Source: Rhodospirillales bacterium (GTDB taxonomy: Bacteria; Pseudomonadota; Alphaproteobacteria; Micavibrionales; Micavibrionaceae). Taken from it: 64,000 bases of DNA. The position numbers were made by a program, and so were the translations under genes. Each line of letters opens with the position of its first letter. Position 1 is the stretch's first letter. This document shows, piece after piece, positions 52,736 to 61,283 of this stretch. Under the pieces are notes generated by a model. It was given only the letters and a program-made list of their open reading frames with translations. It searched no databases and was not told the origin of the DNA. The stretch covers positions 21,528 through 85,527 of the forward strand of contig JACKIT010000005.1 of assembly GCA_020638335.1 (NCBI GenBank), written 5' to 3'.

Positions 52736-52971
52736 ATAGAGTAACTGTTCCGATCTCGGATCGAGCGGTAATATGTATTGTAAGTAATAAAATAGCAAGG
52801 AGAAGATTCCCTGCCGGACAATTCAATGGATTTGTTTGATATTTTGTAGGGAAAATGCAATGTTCGCCAGATTATTAAGAGAGGGATTTAAAAGCAGATT
52901 CCTTATTTTTAGGAAAATACAATACTTCTCAACAACTTATTCAAATTGAGTTTTTAAATTGAGTTTTTAAG

Positions 52972-53763
52972 ATGTCAGTTTTTTATCCTCCCGGTCTTGA
53001 AGTAAACAATAAATATTTAAAGCGCATCCCCTATTCGCAAAATGTAAAAATTCTAAAAACTAAACTTAAATTCAAATTACACGCTCAAGATAATCCGATT
53101 GTCCATTTTTCTAAGGCAGAAACTATCTTCGTTCGTATACCTAAAAACGCATCCTCCTCTCTCTTCCAACTTTTATTTCCTGAAACAAAGTATGAGCTTC
53201 CGCATTATTCCGCCGAATTTTATAAGACACTTTTTCCTGATTATTACCAGAAATGGCTGGTCTTTGCGCCGCTAAGAAATCCTCTTGATCGCATTGCATC
53301 AGCTTTTACTTATTATCGCTCATACACGAAAGTGCCTGCTGAAAAAAAGTTAATGGAAGAAAAATATTCATTCTTAAAAACATTTGAAGATTTTGTACAT
53401 TGGTTCAATGATGTTGAGCATATTGAAGAGCAAGAAATGATGCGTTGGAGCCATTTTCGCAAACAAACAGATTATATATGTGATGCAAATAACAATGTTA
53501 TTGTTGATCTATTATTTCCCGTTGAAGATATGGAAAGAGGGCTTGAGCTTCTACACAAACGCTACCATTTTACAGAGGAAGTTCCACATAAGAACAAATC
53601 AGCCCCCCAGAAATATGATAAGTTACCTGTAAAAGCTATCGAACGTTATTTTTCCGAAGATTTTAAAATTTGGAACCAGGCAATAAATGACAAAATTATT
53701 TTCAATCACAACAACAAACCTGGACTTAACCTCCCCGAGGAAAATAGTGTCTCATACGCCTGA
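52972..53763 (+). CDS. Sulfotransferase, family 2-like
   Basis: 263 residues. The 5'-phosphosulfate motif is IFVRIPKNASSSLFQLLF, and the 3'-phosphate motif is VFAPLRNPLDRIASAFTYYR. Both match the carbohydrate sulfotransferase family (Sulfotransfer_2). VDLLFPVEDMERGLELL near the C terminus is also typical. The gene is AT-rich compared with its neighbours and is preceded by a tandem repeat of TTGAGTTTTTAA. It is likely to sulfate the EPS using PAPS from the adjacent cysD-cysNC. Confidence 0.85.
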   Translation: MSVFYPPGLEVNNKYLKRIPYSQNVKILKTKLKFKLHAQDNPIVHFSKAETIFVRIPKNASSSLFQLLFPETKYELPHYSAEFYKTLFPDYYQKWLVFAPLRNPLDRIASAFTYYRSYTKVPAEKKLMEEKYSFLKTFEDFVHWFNDVEHIEEQEMMRWSHFRKQTDYICDANNNVIVDLLFPVEDMERGLELLHKRYHFTEEVPHKNKSAPQKYDKLPVKAIERYFSEDFKIWNQAINDKIIFNHNNKPGLNLPEENSVSYA

Positions 53764-54826
53764 ACCGGTTCAACGCCGCACACCTACCACGCACTTTATA
53801 GCCCTCGACGGTTTGCGGGGTATAGCGGCCTTGTTTGTTGTTGCCTTTCATGCCCTGTCACCTTTTGACAAAGCAAACATAATTTCGCATGCGCATCTTG
53901 CTGTTGATTTCTTTTTTCTGCTTTCCGGATTTGTGATTGCCCATGCGTATGAAAATCGTCTAATTTCGGGATTATCTTTTGGAAAGTTTCTTAAAATCCG
54001 TTTGATACGATTGTACCCGCTTATATTTGTGGGCCTACTTTTAGGATTTTGCGTTTACGTTACCAAAACCGTTTTTCTTGATAAAGAAGCTTTGCCCAAA
54101 GAGGTTTTTCTCGCTCTGGTTAGTAACCTCATACTACTTCCAACAAATCTGATAAAAGAAGAAGGCTGGCGGAGCATCTTTCCTTTTAACGTTCCGGCAT
54201 GGTCTCTTTTCTTTGAATTTGTCGTAAATATTGTCTATGTGATGATTCTTCCCAAACTAAACCATCGCATATTGGTCACGCTTGTCGCGATAAGCGCAGG
54301 GCTTGTCTTTGCTCAGGCATATCATCTTGGGGGTATAGAAGGAGGAACACAACTGGACACTCTTTTATACGGCTTTGGCCGTGTGACCTTCCCTTTTTTC
54401 GCAGGGGTTCTTCTCTATCGTCTGCGTGAGTGCTTTAAGGTACGCTCCGTTCCTTTCCTTATTCTGGGAAGCATACTCACCCTGACTTTTATGTGGCCGG
54501 GCAAAATTTTTCCTGCATGGCTAGTTGAAAGCACTACTGTTGTTTTTCTGTATCCCGTCTTGGTCCTGATTACAAGCCAGGCGGATCTTACCAAGACGAT
54601 GTCCCGTATATGCCGCTTCCTCGGAGATTTATCTTATCCGCTTTATATTCTGTATTATCCCTTAATCCGGCTTTTTAGCGGTTTTGCACGAAAATTTGCC
54701 GAAACAGATATACAGCTCTATACCATCATTGCCGTTGAGATTACATGCCAAGTTTTATTTGCCTATATTATTCTAAAGATGTTTGACGAGCCTGTACGAA
54801 AATGGTTAAAGCGAACAATAAATTAA
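53747..54826 (+). CDS. Acyltransferase 3 family (OafA-like) membrane acyltransferase
   Basis: 359 residues from a GTG at 53747 with GAGGA 5 bp upstream; an ATG at 53687 lies deeper in the preceding gene and is less likely. It has about ten TMs. The family opening FIALDGLRGIAALFVVAFHAL contains the catalytic His, followed by VDFFFLLSGFVIAHAYENRL and RLIRLYPLIFVG. It O-acylates (for example acetylates) sugar residues of surface polymers. Its start overlaps the sulfotransferase by 17 bp, so both polymer modifications are coupled. Confidence 0.88.
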   Translation: MSHTPEPVQRRTPTTHFIALDGLRGIAALFVVAFHALSPFDKANIISHAHLAVDFFFLLSGFVIAHAYENRLISGLSFGKFLKIRLIRLYPLIFVGLLLGFCVYVTKTVFLDKEALPKEVFLALVSNLILLPTNLIKEEGWRSIFPFNVPAWSLFFEFVVNIVYVMILPKLNHRILVTLVAISAGLVFAQAYHLGGIEGGTQLDTLLYGFGRVTFPFFAGVLLYRLRECFKVRSVPFLILGSILTLTFMWPGKIFPAWLVESTTVVFLYPVLVLITSQADLTKTMSRICRFLGDLSYPLYILYYPLIRLFSGFARKFAETDIQLYTIIAVEITCQVLFAYIILKMFDEPVRKWLKRTIN

Positions 54827-54872
54827 CTGAAATCATTATTGGCGGTCTGCCAAAAATTTTAGGCCAGGTCCC

Positions 54873-56282
54873 ATGAACGTAGCAACACTGATAACTCTTT
54901 TATTTCTTCTCGCCGGACTCGTTGCACCTCTTCCTTACTTAACAGCGTTAATTTTTATCCTTTCCGCTTTATCCGCAATGTCCGTTGCCCCCCCAGACCT
55001 TCTTGGCGGAACAAGTGTAACGCCTCAAAGTCTTGCCGTTCTGTTTTTTCTCCTGCGTGTTTGTATGAAATCAGACTGCGTTAAAGAAATCCTTATCTCA
55101 TTTTTGGATTTTAAAAAACTTGGCCTTCTCTTTGCATTCTTTGTTATTGCTGCTATAGGCGCTGTTTTCCTGCCGAAAATCTTTGCAGGAGAGATTTTCA
55201 TATATAATATGCGCACGACCGATCTGGATCAGCTTATCCCTTCGATAACCAATTTTACCCAAGCAGGCTATCTTTTTCTGTCAGTGATGATAACAGCAAC
55301 CTTCTATGTTCTGCTCCGCCAAAACCCTGATTTTCTGGATGCTTTGTTAAAGGCCATCCTTGCCGGCGGCTGTGCGGTGATTGCAACGGGCCTCATTGAT
55401 ATCGTCGCCAACCTTATAGGGAAGGCCGATATGCTCAAAATTTTCTATACGGCCAGCTATGGCTATTCAGCCGGAGAAATATTGGGAACGCGACGTGTGC
55501 TAGGCCTGACGCCCGAGCCTGCAGCCTTTGGCGGGCTTGCCATGACAATGGCCTCTTTGCTGCTTTTCCTGCGCCCGGTTTATGCGGAAAAAATGCGCCG
55601 TTTTTGGGTACCGCTCCTCGGCTGGAGCTGTGTGGTTATGGGGTTTCTATCCACATCCTCAACGGCCTACGCCTCCCTTTTCCTGATGCTCGGCCTCTAT
55701 CTTTTTTATAATGTCGATGCCGTTTCTGAAGAAGGAAAGATCTTGCATAAATCGACCTCAAAAAAAATGCTAAGCATTGTTTTTCTTGCCGTCTGTTTTT
55801 TATTGGTTGTGTTACTAAGTGGAAATTTTGTTGATCTTATCAATACGCTTTTAATCGAAAAAACAGAGACATCTTCCTATATAGAACGCTCAAGCTGGAC
55901 GGCGGCAGGGCTTAATGCTTTTGTTGAAAGCTATGGCCTGGGCGTTGGTGTCGGGAGTGTCCGAACATCAAACTTCTTTGCGAATATTCTGGCCAGCACG
56001 GGCCTTCCCGGCACCCTGTTTTTTGGCCTCTTCCTTGTGTCGCTCTATCTCCGCCATGCACCAAAGCGCAATTCACGTGAAGAGGCCGTTATCAAAGCGA
56101 TTAAATTTGCTCTATTGCCCATGTTTGCTGCAAAATTTCTTGCAGGAACAACCCCTGATTTCGGCGTTCTTCAAGGTATCTTGTTTGGAACAATCATAGC
56201 TTTGTCACAAAACAACGATCATTTAGATTTAATGAAACTCCAATATCAACGCATGGTCATTAAGCGTAAGCGGAATCTCTAA
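54873..56282 (+). CDS. Wzy-like O-antigen/EPS polymerase
   Basis: 469 residues with about 12 hydrophobic segments, no signal peptide and a large loop between helices (EKTETSSYIERSSWTAAGLNAFVESYGLGVGVGSV) as in O-antigen ligase and polymerase proteins. RRVLGLTPEPAAFGGLAMTMASLLLFL is a typical segment. It is the best candidate in the locus for polymerising flipped repeat units. Its last 54 bp overlap the convergent glycoside-hydrolase gene. Confidence 0.75.
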   Translation: MNVATLITLLFLLAGLVAPLPYLTALIFILSALSAMSVAPPDLLGGTSVTPQSLAVLFFLLRVCMKSDCVKEILISFLDFKKLGLLFAFFVIAAIGAVFLPKIFAGEIFIYNMRTTDLDQLIPSITNFTQAGYLFLSVMITATFYVLLRQNPDFLDALLKAILAGGCAVIATGLIDIVANLIGKADMLKIFYTASYGYSAGEILGTRRVLGLTPEPAAFGGLAMTMASLLLFLRPVYAEKMRRFWVPLLGWSCVVMGFLSTSSTAYASLFLMLGLYLFYNVDAVSEEGKILHKSTSKKMLSIVFLAVCFLLVVLLSGNFVDLINTLLIEKTETSSYIERSSWTAAGLNAFVESYGLGVGVGSVRTSNFFANILASTGLPGTLFFGLFLVSLYLRHAPKRNSREEAVIKAIKFALLPMFAAKFLAGTTPDFGVLQGILFGTIIALSQNNDHLDLMKLQYQRMVIKRKRNL

Positions 56283-57533
56283 AGCGTCTGAAAGCGTTTT
56301 TTGCGGTTCAGAACCTGCCGTCACATCAAAAATTTTAATTTTCGCAGCAGGTTCGGCAAGCTGGATAACGATGTCATTATCGCCCTTAACCTTTTCGCCC
56401 CAAACAACAAGAAAAAATCTCCCATCGCTTTTCTGTAACAAAAGATCGTGAACCGTATCGGGCTGATTGTAAATTCTATAGGCTAGGCTTCCGGGTTTAC
56501 TGCTGCCCGCCCCCGTATCGGCCAGAATGCTTGTGAGATTATGAATGTAATGCGCAGCGGCTTTGGGCGTCCAGTCTTTGCGATAAATCCCCTGCAATCC
56601 TTTGCTGCCTTGAGCTTCACCCAGTTGATAAACAAACGTATAGGCCCAGCCGCGCTTGAACTGCGCAAGATAGGTATTCACGAGCATAACCCCTTGTGTG
56701 CGCTCTTCGGAAACGCCTTTTTTAGTTGCCCAGCCCGTTTCTGTTGAAACGCGCGGCAATCGCATAAGCTCTTCATTGCTATAACCTTTATATTTCTTGC
56801 GCCAGGTGCGCCCATAATTGCCGTAAAGCCCATCCCAGAAACTATCCAGCATCGGATCGGCGGCGTTCCAGGCCTGGTTATCGACATGGCGACCGCCGTT
56901 ACCGCTAACGTAATTATGAGCATTCGCATAATCTGCATATATGGTCCCGGCAGGCATAAGCGTACCGGCCCCTTCGGGGATGGTCAGGAACTGAAGCCCG
57001 ACATTATCGGTTTGTGCGCCGCCTTCTGAAATATGAAAGACGGGATAGTCTTTGAGGAGCGGATCGGACTTAACGGTATGATAAAGATCGCGCTGAAACT
57101 GCGCAACAGCCTTCCATGATCCTTTGCCGCCACCCTTTTCACCCTTGTAAGTAATGGGCCAGTTATTCGGCTCATTCGGCCCCTCTACGGCCATAAGGAC
57201 TCCGTGTTTTGCTAAAGTCTGTGCCGCAGGAATTAATTCATGAAGTTTGCTCCCCAAAAGATCGACACGCACACCAGTCTCTTTGTGCAACATAAAATAG
57301 CCTGACAAATTTTTAGACGCATCACGAATATTACGGATGCCCGTATATTTGAGAGGCTCAATATAGTTTTTGGGATTGTACCCTTGAGCAACGTGAGTAT
57401 TGATTCCAAGAGAGTTCAGAAAATCAGCCGCGCTTTTTGCCGGAACGCCGGAGATTGTTTGCTGTGCCTGCGCCATAAACGCAAAAAAGGTAAAAATCGA
57501 AATAAAAATCAGCAAAGTAGAAGAAGGTTTCAT
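56229..57533 (-). CDS. Secreted clan-A glycoside hydrolase (PslG/GH39-like)
   Basis: 434 residues. A signal peptide (about 1-23, FMAQAQ) is followed by a TIM-barrel glycosidase. The candidate acid/base is the Glu in VLMAVEGPNEPNNW, and the nucleophile is the Glu in LPRVSTETGWATKK. The C terminus is a small beta domain. PslG-like enzymes cut the polymer made by their own EPS locus and help its release, which fits this position. The exact GH family is uncertain. Confidence 0.75.
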   Translation of the reverse strand: MKPSSTLLIFISIFTFFAFMAQAQQTISGVPAKSAADFLNSLGINTHVAQGYNPKNYIEPLKYTGIRNIRDASKNLSGYFMLHKETGVRVDLLGSKLHELIPAAQTLAKHGVLMAVEGPNEPNNWPITYKGEKGGGKGSWKAVAQFQRDLYHTVKSDPLLKDYPVFHISEGGAQTDNVGLQFLTIPEGAGTLMPAGTIYADYANAHNYVSGNGGRHVDNQAWNAADPMLDSFWDGLYGNYGRTWRKKYKGYSNEELMRLPRVSTETGWATKKGVSEERTQGVMLVNTYLAQFKRGWAYTFVYQLGEAQGSKGLQGIYRKDWTPKAAAHYIHNLTSILADTGAGSSKPGSLAYRIYNQPDTVHDLLLQKSDGRFFLVVWGEKVKGDNDIVIQLAEPAAKIKIFDVTAGSEPQKTLSDALEIPLTLNDHALILEFH

Positions 57534-57660
57534 AAAATATCTCTTTATGACATCGGGTCATATGGGCTGTGGAAACCATAAAAGGATCATATAAACTTGT
57601 CTATAAAGCATTTTATCAGTTATATGAGACGCTCGTTTTTGGCTGAGGAGTATTGGCACG

Positions 57661-58818
57661 ATGCAAAAGATACGATACGTAGCGAAGAACATTTACTATT
57701 TTTTCTTTGCAAAGATAGCCCATGCCGCCCTGCGAAAAAGCAAAGCACAAAATGAAAATACACATGGCAAAAAAACAATCAGTATTGTCTGCCGTTTCGG
57801 TGTACAAAACGGACTTACAAACGGGGCCAATTATCATATGCGCGCCCTTAAAAGGCTGGGCTACGATGTCCGCCCCGTTGACATTACTTCAGCAATCAAA
57901 AACCCTTTAAAGAAAATCGAAGGCAGCAAAGAAGGCGTTTACATCTTTCATTGCGCAGCGCCACAGTTTCTGCAGCAGGCCTGGCCCCTGAGGGAAAGTT
58001 TAAAGGAGAGCGGGAAAAGGATCGGCTATTTCGCATGGGAATTGCCGGAGCCGCCGGTAAACTGGCCGGTTTATGACGATGTCTGGGACGAAATCTGGAC
58101 AACAAGCAGCTTTTCCGCACAAGGACTTGGCAGGCTCTATAAATGTCCTATCCATGTTGTCCCCCATGTGATGGAAAAATACAGCCCGGCCCCGCGCGTG
58201 TGGAAAAAAGGGCAGGAGTCCCTGACATTTCTGACAATGGCGGATGCACGCTCCGGCCTAACCCGTAAAAATCCGGCAGCCGCTGTAGACGCTTTCCAAA
58301 AAGCATTTCCAACCAAGCAGGACGTTTCATTGATAATCAAGCTTCAGGGCAGCACGGATATACCGGAAATCAAAGCTTTTGTTGAATCTGTGACAAAAGA
58401 CCCGCGTATTAAAATCTTGATGAAAACCCTCTCGCGCGAAGAGGTCGATAATCTGGTGGCAAGCTCCCATGTCTTTATTTCTCTGCATCGGGCCGAAGGT
58501 TTTGGCCTGCCGTTACTTGAAGCGCGAATGGCGGGGCTTGCAACAATCGCAACAGCATGGTCCGGCAATATGGATTTTATGAATAAAAACGATAGCGTTC
58601 TGGTCCCCGCGCGCCTTGTTGAAATGTTTGACGAAAGCGGCGTTTACGGCACCGTAACCTGGGCCGACCCGGACACAAACTTTGCCGCCCGCGCCATGCG
58701 GCGTATGTATGAAGAACCCGACACACTGGCCGCTATCGCCCGCTCAGGTTGGCAGGCCAGCAGCCCGGAAAGACAGCTCCAAGAATATGAAATAGCGATT
58801 AAAAAGGCGGGATTGTAA
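57661..58818 (+). CDS. Glycosyltransferase, GT4/GT1-type
   Basis: 385 residues. GT-B fold: KTISIVCRFGVQNGLTNGANYHM at the N terminus, IGYFAWELPEPPVNWPVYDDVWDEIWTTSSFSAQGL in the linker region (spread over about 50 residues) and the nucleotide-sugar-binding segment HVFISLHRAEGFGLPLLEARMAG with TAWSGNMDFM. The probable role is sugar addition in EPS unit synthesis. A MITE-like element follows 11 bp after the stop. Confidence 0.88.
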   Translation: MQKIRYVAKNIYYFFFAKIAHAALRKSKAQNENTHGKKTISIVCRFGVQNGLTNGANYHMRALKRLGYDVRPVDITSAIKNPLKKIEGSKEGVYIFHCAAPQFLQQAWPLRESLKESGKRIGYFAWELPEPPVNWPVYDDVWDEIWTTSSFSAQGLGRLYKCPIHVVPHVMEKYSPAPRVWKKGQESLTFLTMADARSGLTRKNPAAAVDAFQKAFPTKQDVSLIIKLQGSTDIPEIKAFVESVTKDPRIKILMKTLSREEVDNLVASSHVFISLHRAEGFGLPLLEARMAGLATIATAWSGNMDFMNKNDSVLVPARLVEMFDESGVYGTVTWADPDTNFAARAMRRMYEEPDTLAAIARSGWQASSPERQLQEYEIAIKKAGL

Positions 58819-58829
58819 CGTTCGGAATG

Positions 58830-58982
58830 TATAGTGTTTTTCATTAAAAATCGGACATTATAACCAAGCACCCCCACCCAAACCCTCCCCCTCGAGGGGG
58901 AGGGATGAGAAGGCTTCGCGAGCGAATGCGAGCCTAGCCGAAGCTGGGTGGGGGTGTCCGATTTTTAAGCGGAAATACTATA
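58830..58982 (+). mobile_element. MITE-like element A, copy 2
   Basis: 153 bp, the same ends and hairpin core as 49595-49746, with the variable middle (CTTCGCGAGCGAATGCGAGC) differing. Both copies lie between convergent genes, directly after a glycosyltransferase stop. The right end touches the stop codon of the minus-strand gene that ends at 58983. Confidence 0.78.
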
Positions 58983-60062
58983 TTAACCCATATCCATAAG
59001 CTCATCCAGAATCTTACCCGCACTTGTCTTCCATGAAAATGCCGGATAACGCGCTGCGCCCTTTCTGATTAAATCTTCCCGCGCAGATGGATTGTCCAGA
59101 AATTTCTGCATATGGCGCGCGCACTGCGCCGGATCGCGGGAATCGAAGTAAAGAGCTGAGTCCCCGCAAACCTCACGCATTGGCGGAATATCCGAAGCCA
59201 GCACCGGACAACCCTGAACCATCGCCTCCAGCGGTGGAATGCCAAACCCTTCATACAAACTTGGAAAAACAAGTGCCTGTGCATGACGGTAAAGCGCGAC
59301 AATCTCTTCGTCCGTAAGGCGACCCGGCAGAATAACATTCTGCGCTTGCATCTGCGCCCTTTTCCCGAACACCTTCGCATTCAACGCCCCGACGATGACA
59401 AACGCCGCGTCCTCACGCTCCAGCGCATGAAATGCCCGGATCGCCATATCCAGGTTTTTCCGCGGCACTGGCGAGCCTACAAATAAAAAATATGGCCGCT
59501 CCTTCAACTCAAGCTTCTCGATGATGCCCTCATCGGGCGCGCATCGCAGGATATGCTCATGCCCGTTGTAAATTACGGGAATGGCCTCAGCGGAAATGCC
59601 TAGCACAGCGGCCAGATCCCCGCGTGAAAATTCCGAAACGGTCGCAACCCGGCTCCGCCATGCCAGAAGGCAGCCTAAAATCCTGTGAAACGTCCGATAG
59701 GCAAAAGAAAAATCCCCCGGCATCCGGTATGGCGCGCCGTCGTGGATCACAACCATCTGGCGCGGATGAAGAACCGAACCGCTGTTAGTCAGACTTAACA
59801 AGATGCCGTCGCGCGCCGCACAATACAGATCCCATTGCTCCCACGCATGCCCCTGCCGTGCCCCGCAGATTTCAAAGCCTGTAATTTTCAACCCTTCCGG
59901 CGCGGGCGTCCCCGGTGGCGAGATAATAGTAACATCCGGATGATCGGTCTGCTCCGCCAGCAACTCATCCATCGCCCAGACGATCTCACGCGCGAAACGC
60001 TCCGTTCCTGTCACGGGTTTCTGAAGAAACCGGCCATTGATATAGAGTGGACGCTTTGCCAT
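58983..60062 (-). CDS. Glycosyltransferase, GT4 family
   Basis: 359 residues. GT-B fold with LYINGRFLQKPVTGTERFAREIV at the start, VVIHDGAPYRMPGDFSFAYR, VATVSEFSRGDLAAVLG, YFLFVGSPVPRKNLDMAIRAF and the donor-site segment LVFPSLYEGFGIPPLEAMVQGCPVLASDIP. It is a likely mannosyl- or related transferase acting on the EPS lipid carrier. Donor specificity cannot be read from sequence. Confidence 0.9.
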   Translation of the reverse strand: MAKRPLYINGRFLQKPVTGTERFAREIVWAMDELLAEQTDHPDVTIISPPGTPAPEGLKITGFEICGARQGHAWEQWDLYCAARDGILLSLTNSGSVLHPRQMVVIHDGAPYRMPGDFSFAYRTFHRILGCLLAWRSRVATVSEFSRGDLAAVLGISAEAIPVIYNGHEHILRCAPDEGIIEKLELKERPYFLFVGSPVPRKNLDMAIRAFHALEREDAAFVIVGALNAKVFGKRAQMQAQNVILPGRLTDEEIVALYRHAQALVFPSLYEGFGIPPLEAMVQGCPVLASDIPPMREVCGDSALYFDSRDPAQCARHMQKFLDNPSAREDLIRKGAARYPAFSWKTSAGKILDELMDMG

Positions 60063-60161
60063 TTGTGCCTTCCGAAATCAGCCCCGGTTATAAAGAGAAC
60101 CTGAAGCCTGTGCAAGAATTCTTATCTTGCCAGTCCAGCCCTCTATCCGTATAAAACTCGC

Positions 60162-61283
60162 ATGAAAGTGGCTGTTTTACACGACTGGTTGGAAACCTAT
60201 GCCGGAGCGGAACGGGTTCTGGAGCAGATATTAAAGCTCTACCCGGAAGCCGATTTGTATGCGCTAGTCGATTTTCTACCCAACGACAAACGCGGCTTTA
60301 TTGGCGGACGCAAGGCAAAAACAACCTTTATCCAGCACCTGCCGCTGGCACGCCGCTATTTCCGTCATTACCTGCCGATGTTTCCGATGGCCGTGGAAGC
60401 ACTGAATTTAAACGCCTACGACCTGATTATTTCCAGCTCTCACTGCGTCGCCAAGGGCGTACGTGTCCGCGAAGGGCAAATCCACATATGCTATTGCCAT
60501 ACGCCGGTTCGTTATGCATGGGACATGCAGGAAGAATATCTTTCCACGACAGGCCAAGGCGCAGGTCTGAAAGGAAAACTGATCCGGTTCTTTCTGGAAC
60601 GACTCCGCAAATGGGATAAAAAAACCGCGCCGCGCGTAACATCCTACATCGCCAATTCAAGCTTCATCGCCGGGCGCATCAAACAATGCTACGGCCTTGA
60701 CGCAATAGTCATCCACCCGCCCGTCGCCACACAAGACTTCAAACCCTGCGCAGACAAACAGGATTATTACTTTACAGCCTCACGCATGGTTCCCTACAAA
60801 AGATTCCCGCTGATTGCTGGGGCTTTTGCGAAAATGCCGTCGCGCAAGCTGGTGATGATCGGTGCAGGGCCGGAAAGCCACAAGGTCGCAGAGATCGCAG
60901 ATAAAGCCTCGAATATCGAGTATTTGGGCTACCAACCCTTCCCGGTCCTCAAAGAGCATATGCAAAAAGCCCGCGCCTTCGTCTTCGCGGCGCAGGAGGA
61001 TTTCGGAATTATGCCGGTCGAAGCGCTGGCCTGCGGAACGCCCGTAATCGCCTATGGTAAGGGCGGAGCGCTGGACAGCGTAACACCCGAAACCGGAATA
61101 TTCTTTGAGGAACAAACACCCGAATCCATCATCGCCGCCATTGAGGCTTTCGAAAAGAAAGCCGGCACAATCACACCGGAGGCCTGCCGCGCGCAGGCGG
61201 AAAAATTCTCGGAAGAAATCTTCCACACCAAAATGCGAGCACATATTAAAAAGGTTCTTATTGAAAAAGGGCTGGATGCTTGA
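60162..61283 (+). CDS. Glycosyltransferase, GT4 family
   Basis: 373 residues. The N-terminal KVAVLHDWLETYAGAERVLEQIL is characteristic of a GT4 subgroup common in EPS loci, followed by ICYCHTPVRYAWDMQEEYL, YYFTASRMVPYKRFPLIAGAF and the donor site FVFAAQEDFGIMPVEALACGTPVIAYGKGG. It is divergent from the previous GT4 gene. The exosortase gene overlaps its stop codon (TTGA), so the two are cotranscribed. Confidence 0.92.
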   Translation: MKVAVLHDWLETYAGAERVLEQILKLYPEADLYALVDFLPNDKRGFIGGRKAKTTFIQHLPLARRYFRHYLPMFPMAVEALNLNAYDLIISSSHCVAKGVRVREGQIHICYCHTPVRYAWDMQEEYLSTTGQGAGLKGKLIRFFLERLRKWDKKTAPRVTSYIANSSFIAGRIKQCYGLDAIVIHPPVATQDFKPCADKQDYYFTASRMVPYKRFPLIAGAFAKMPSRKLVMIGAGPESHKVAEIADKASNIEYLGYQPFPVLKEHMQKARAFVFAAQEDFGIMPVEALACGTPVIAYGKGGALDSVTPETGIFFEEQTPESIIAAIEAFEKKAGTITPEACRAQAEKFSEEIFHTKMRAHIKKVLIEKGLDA

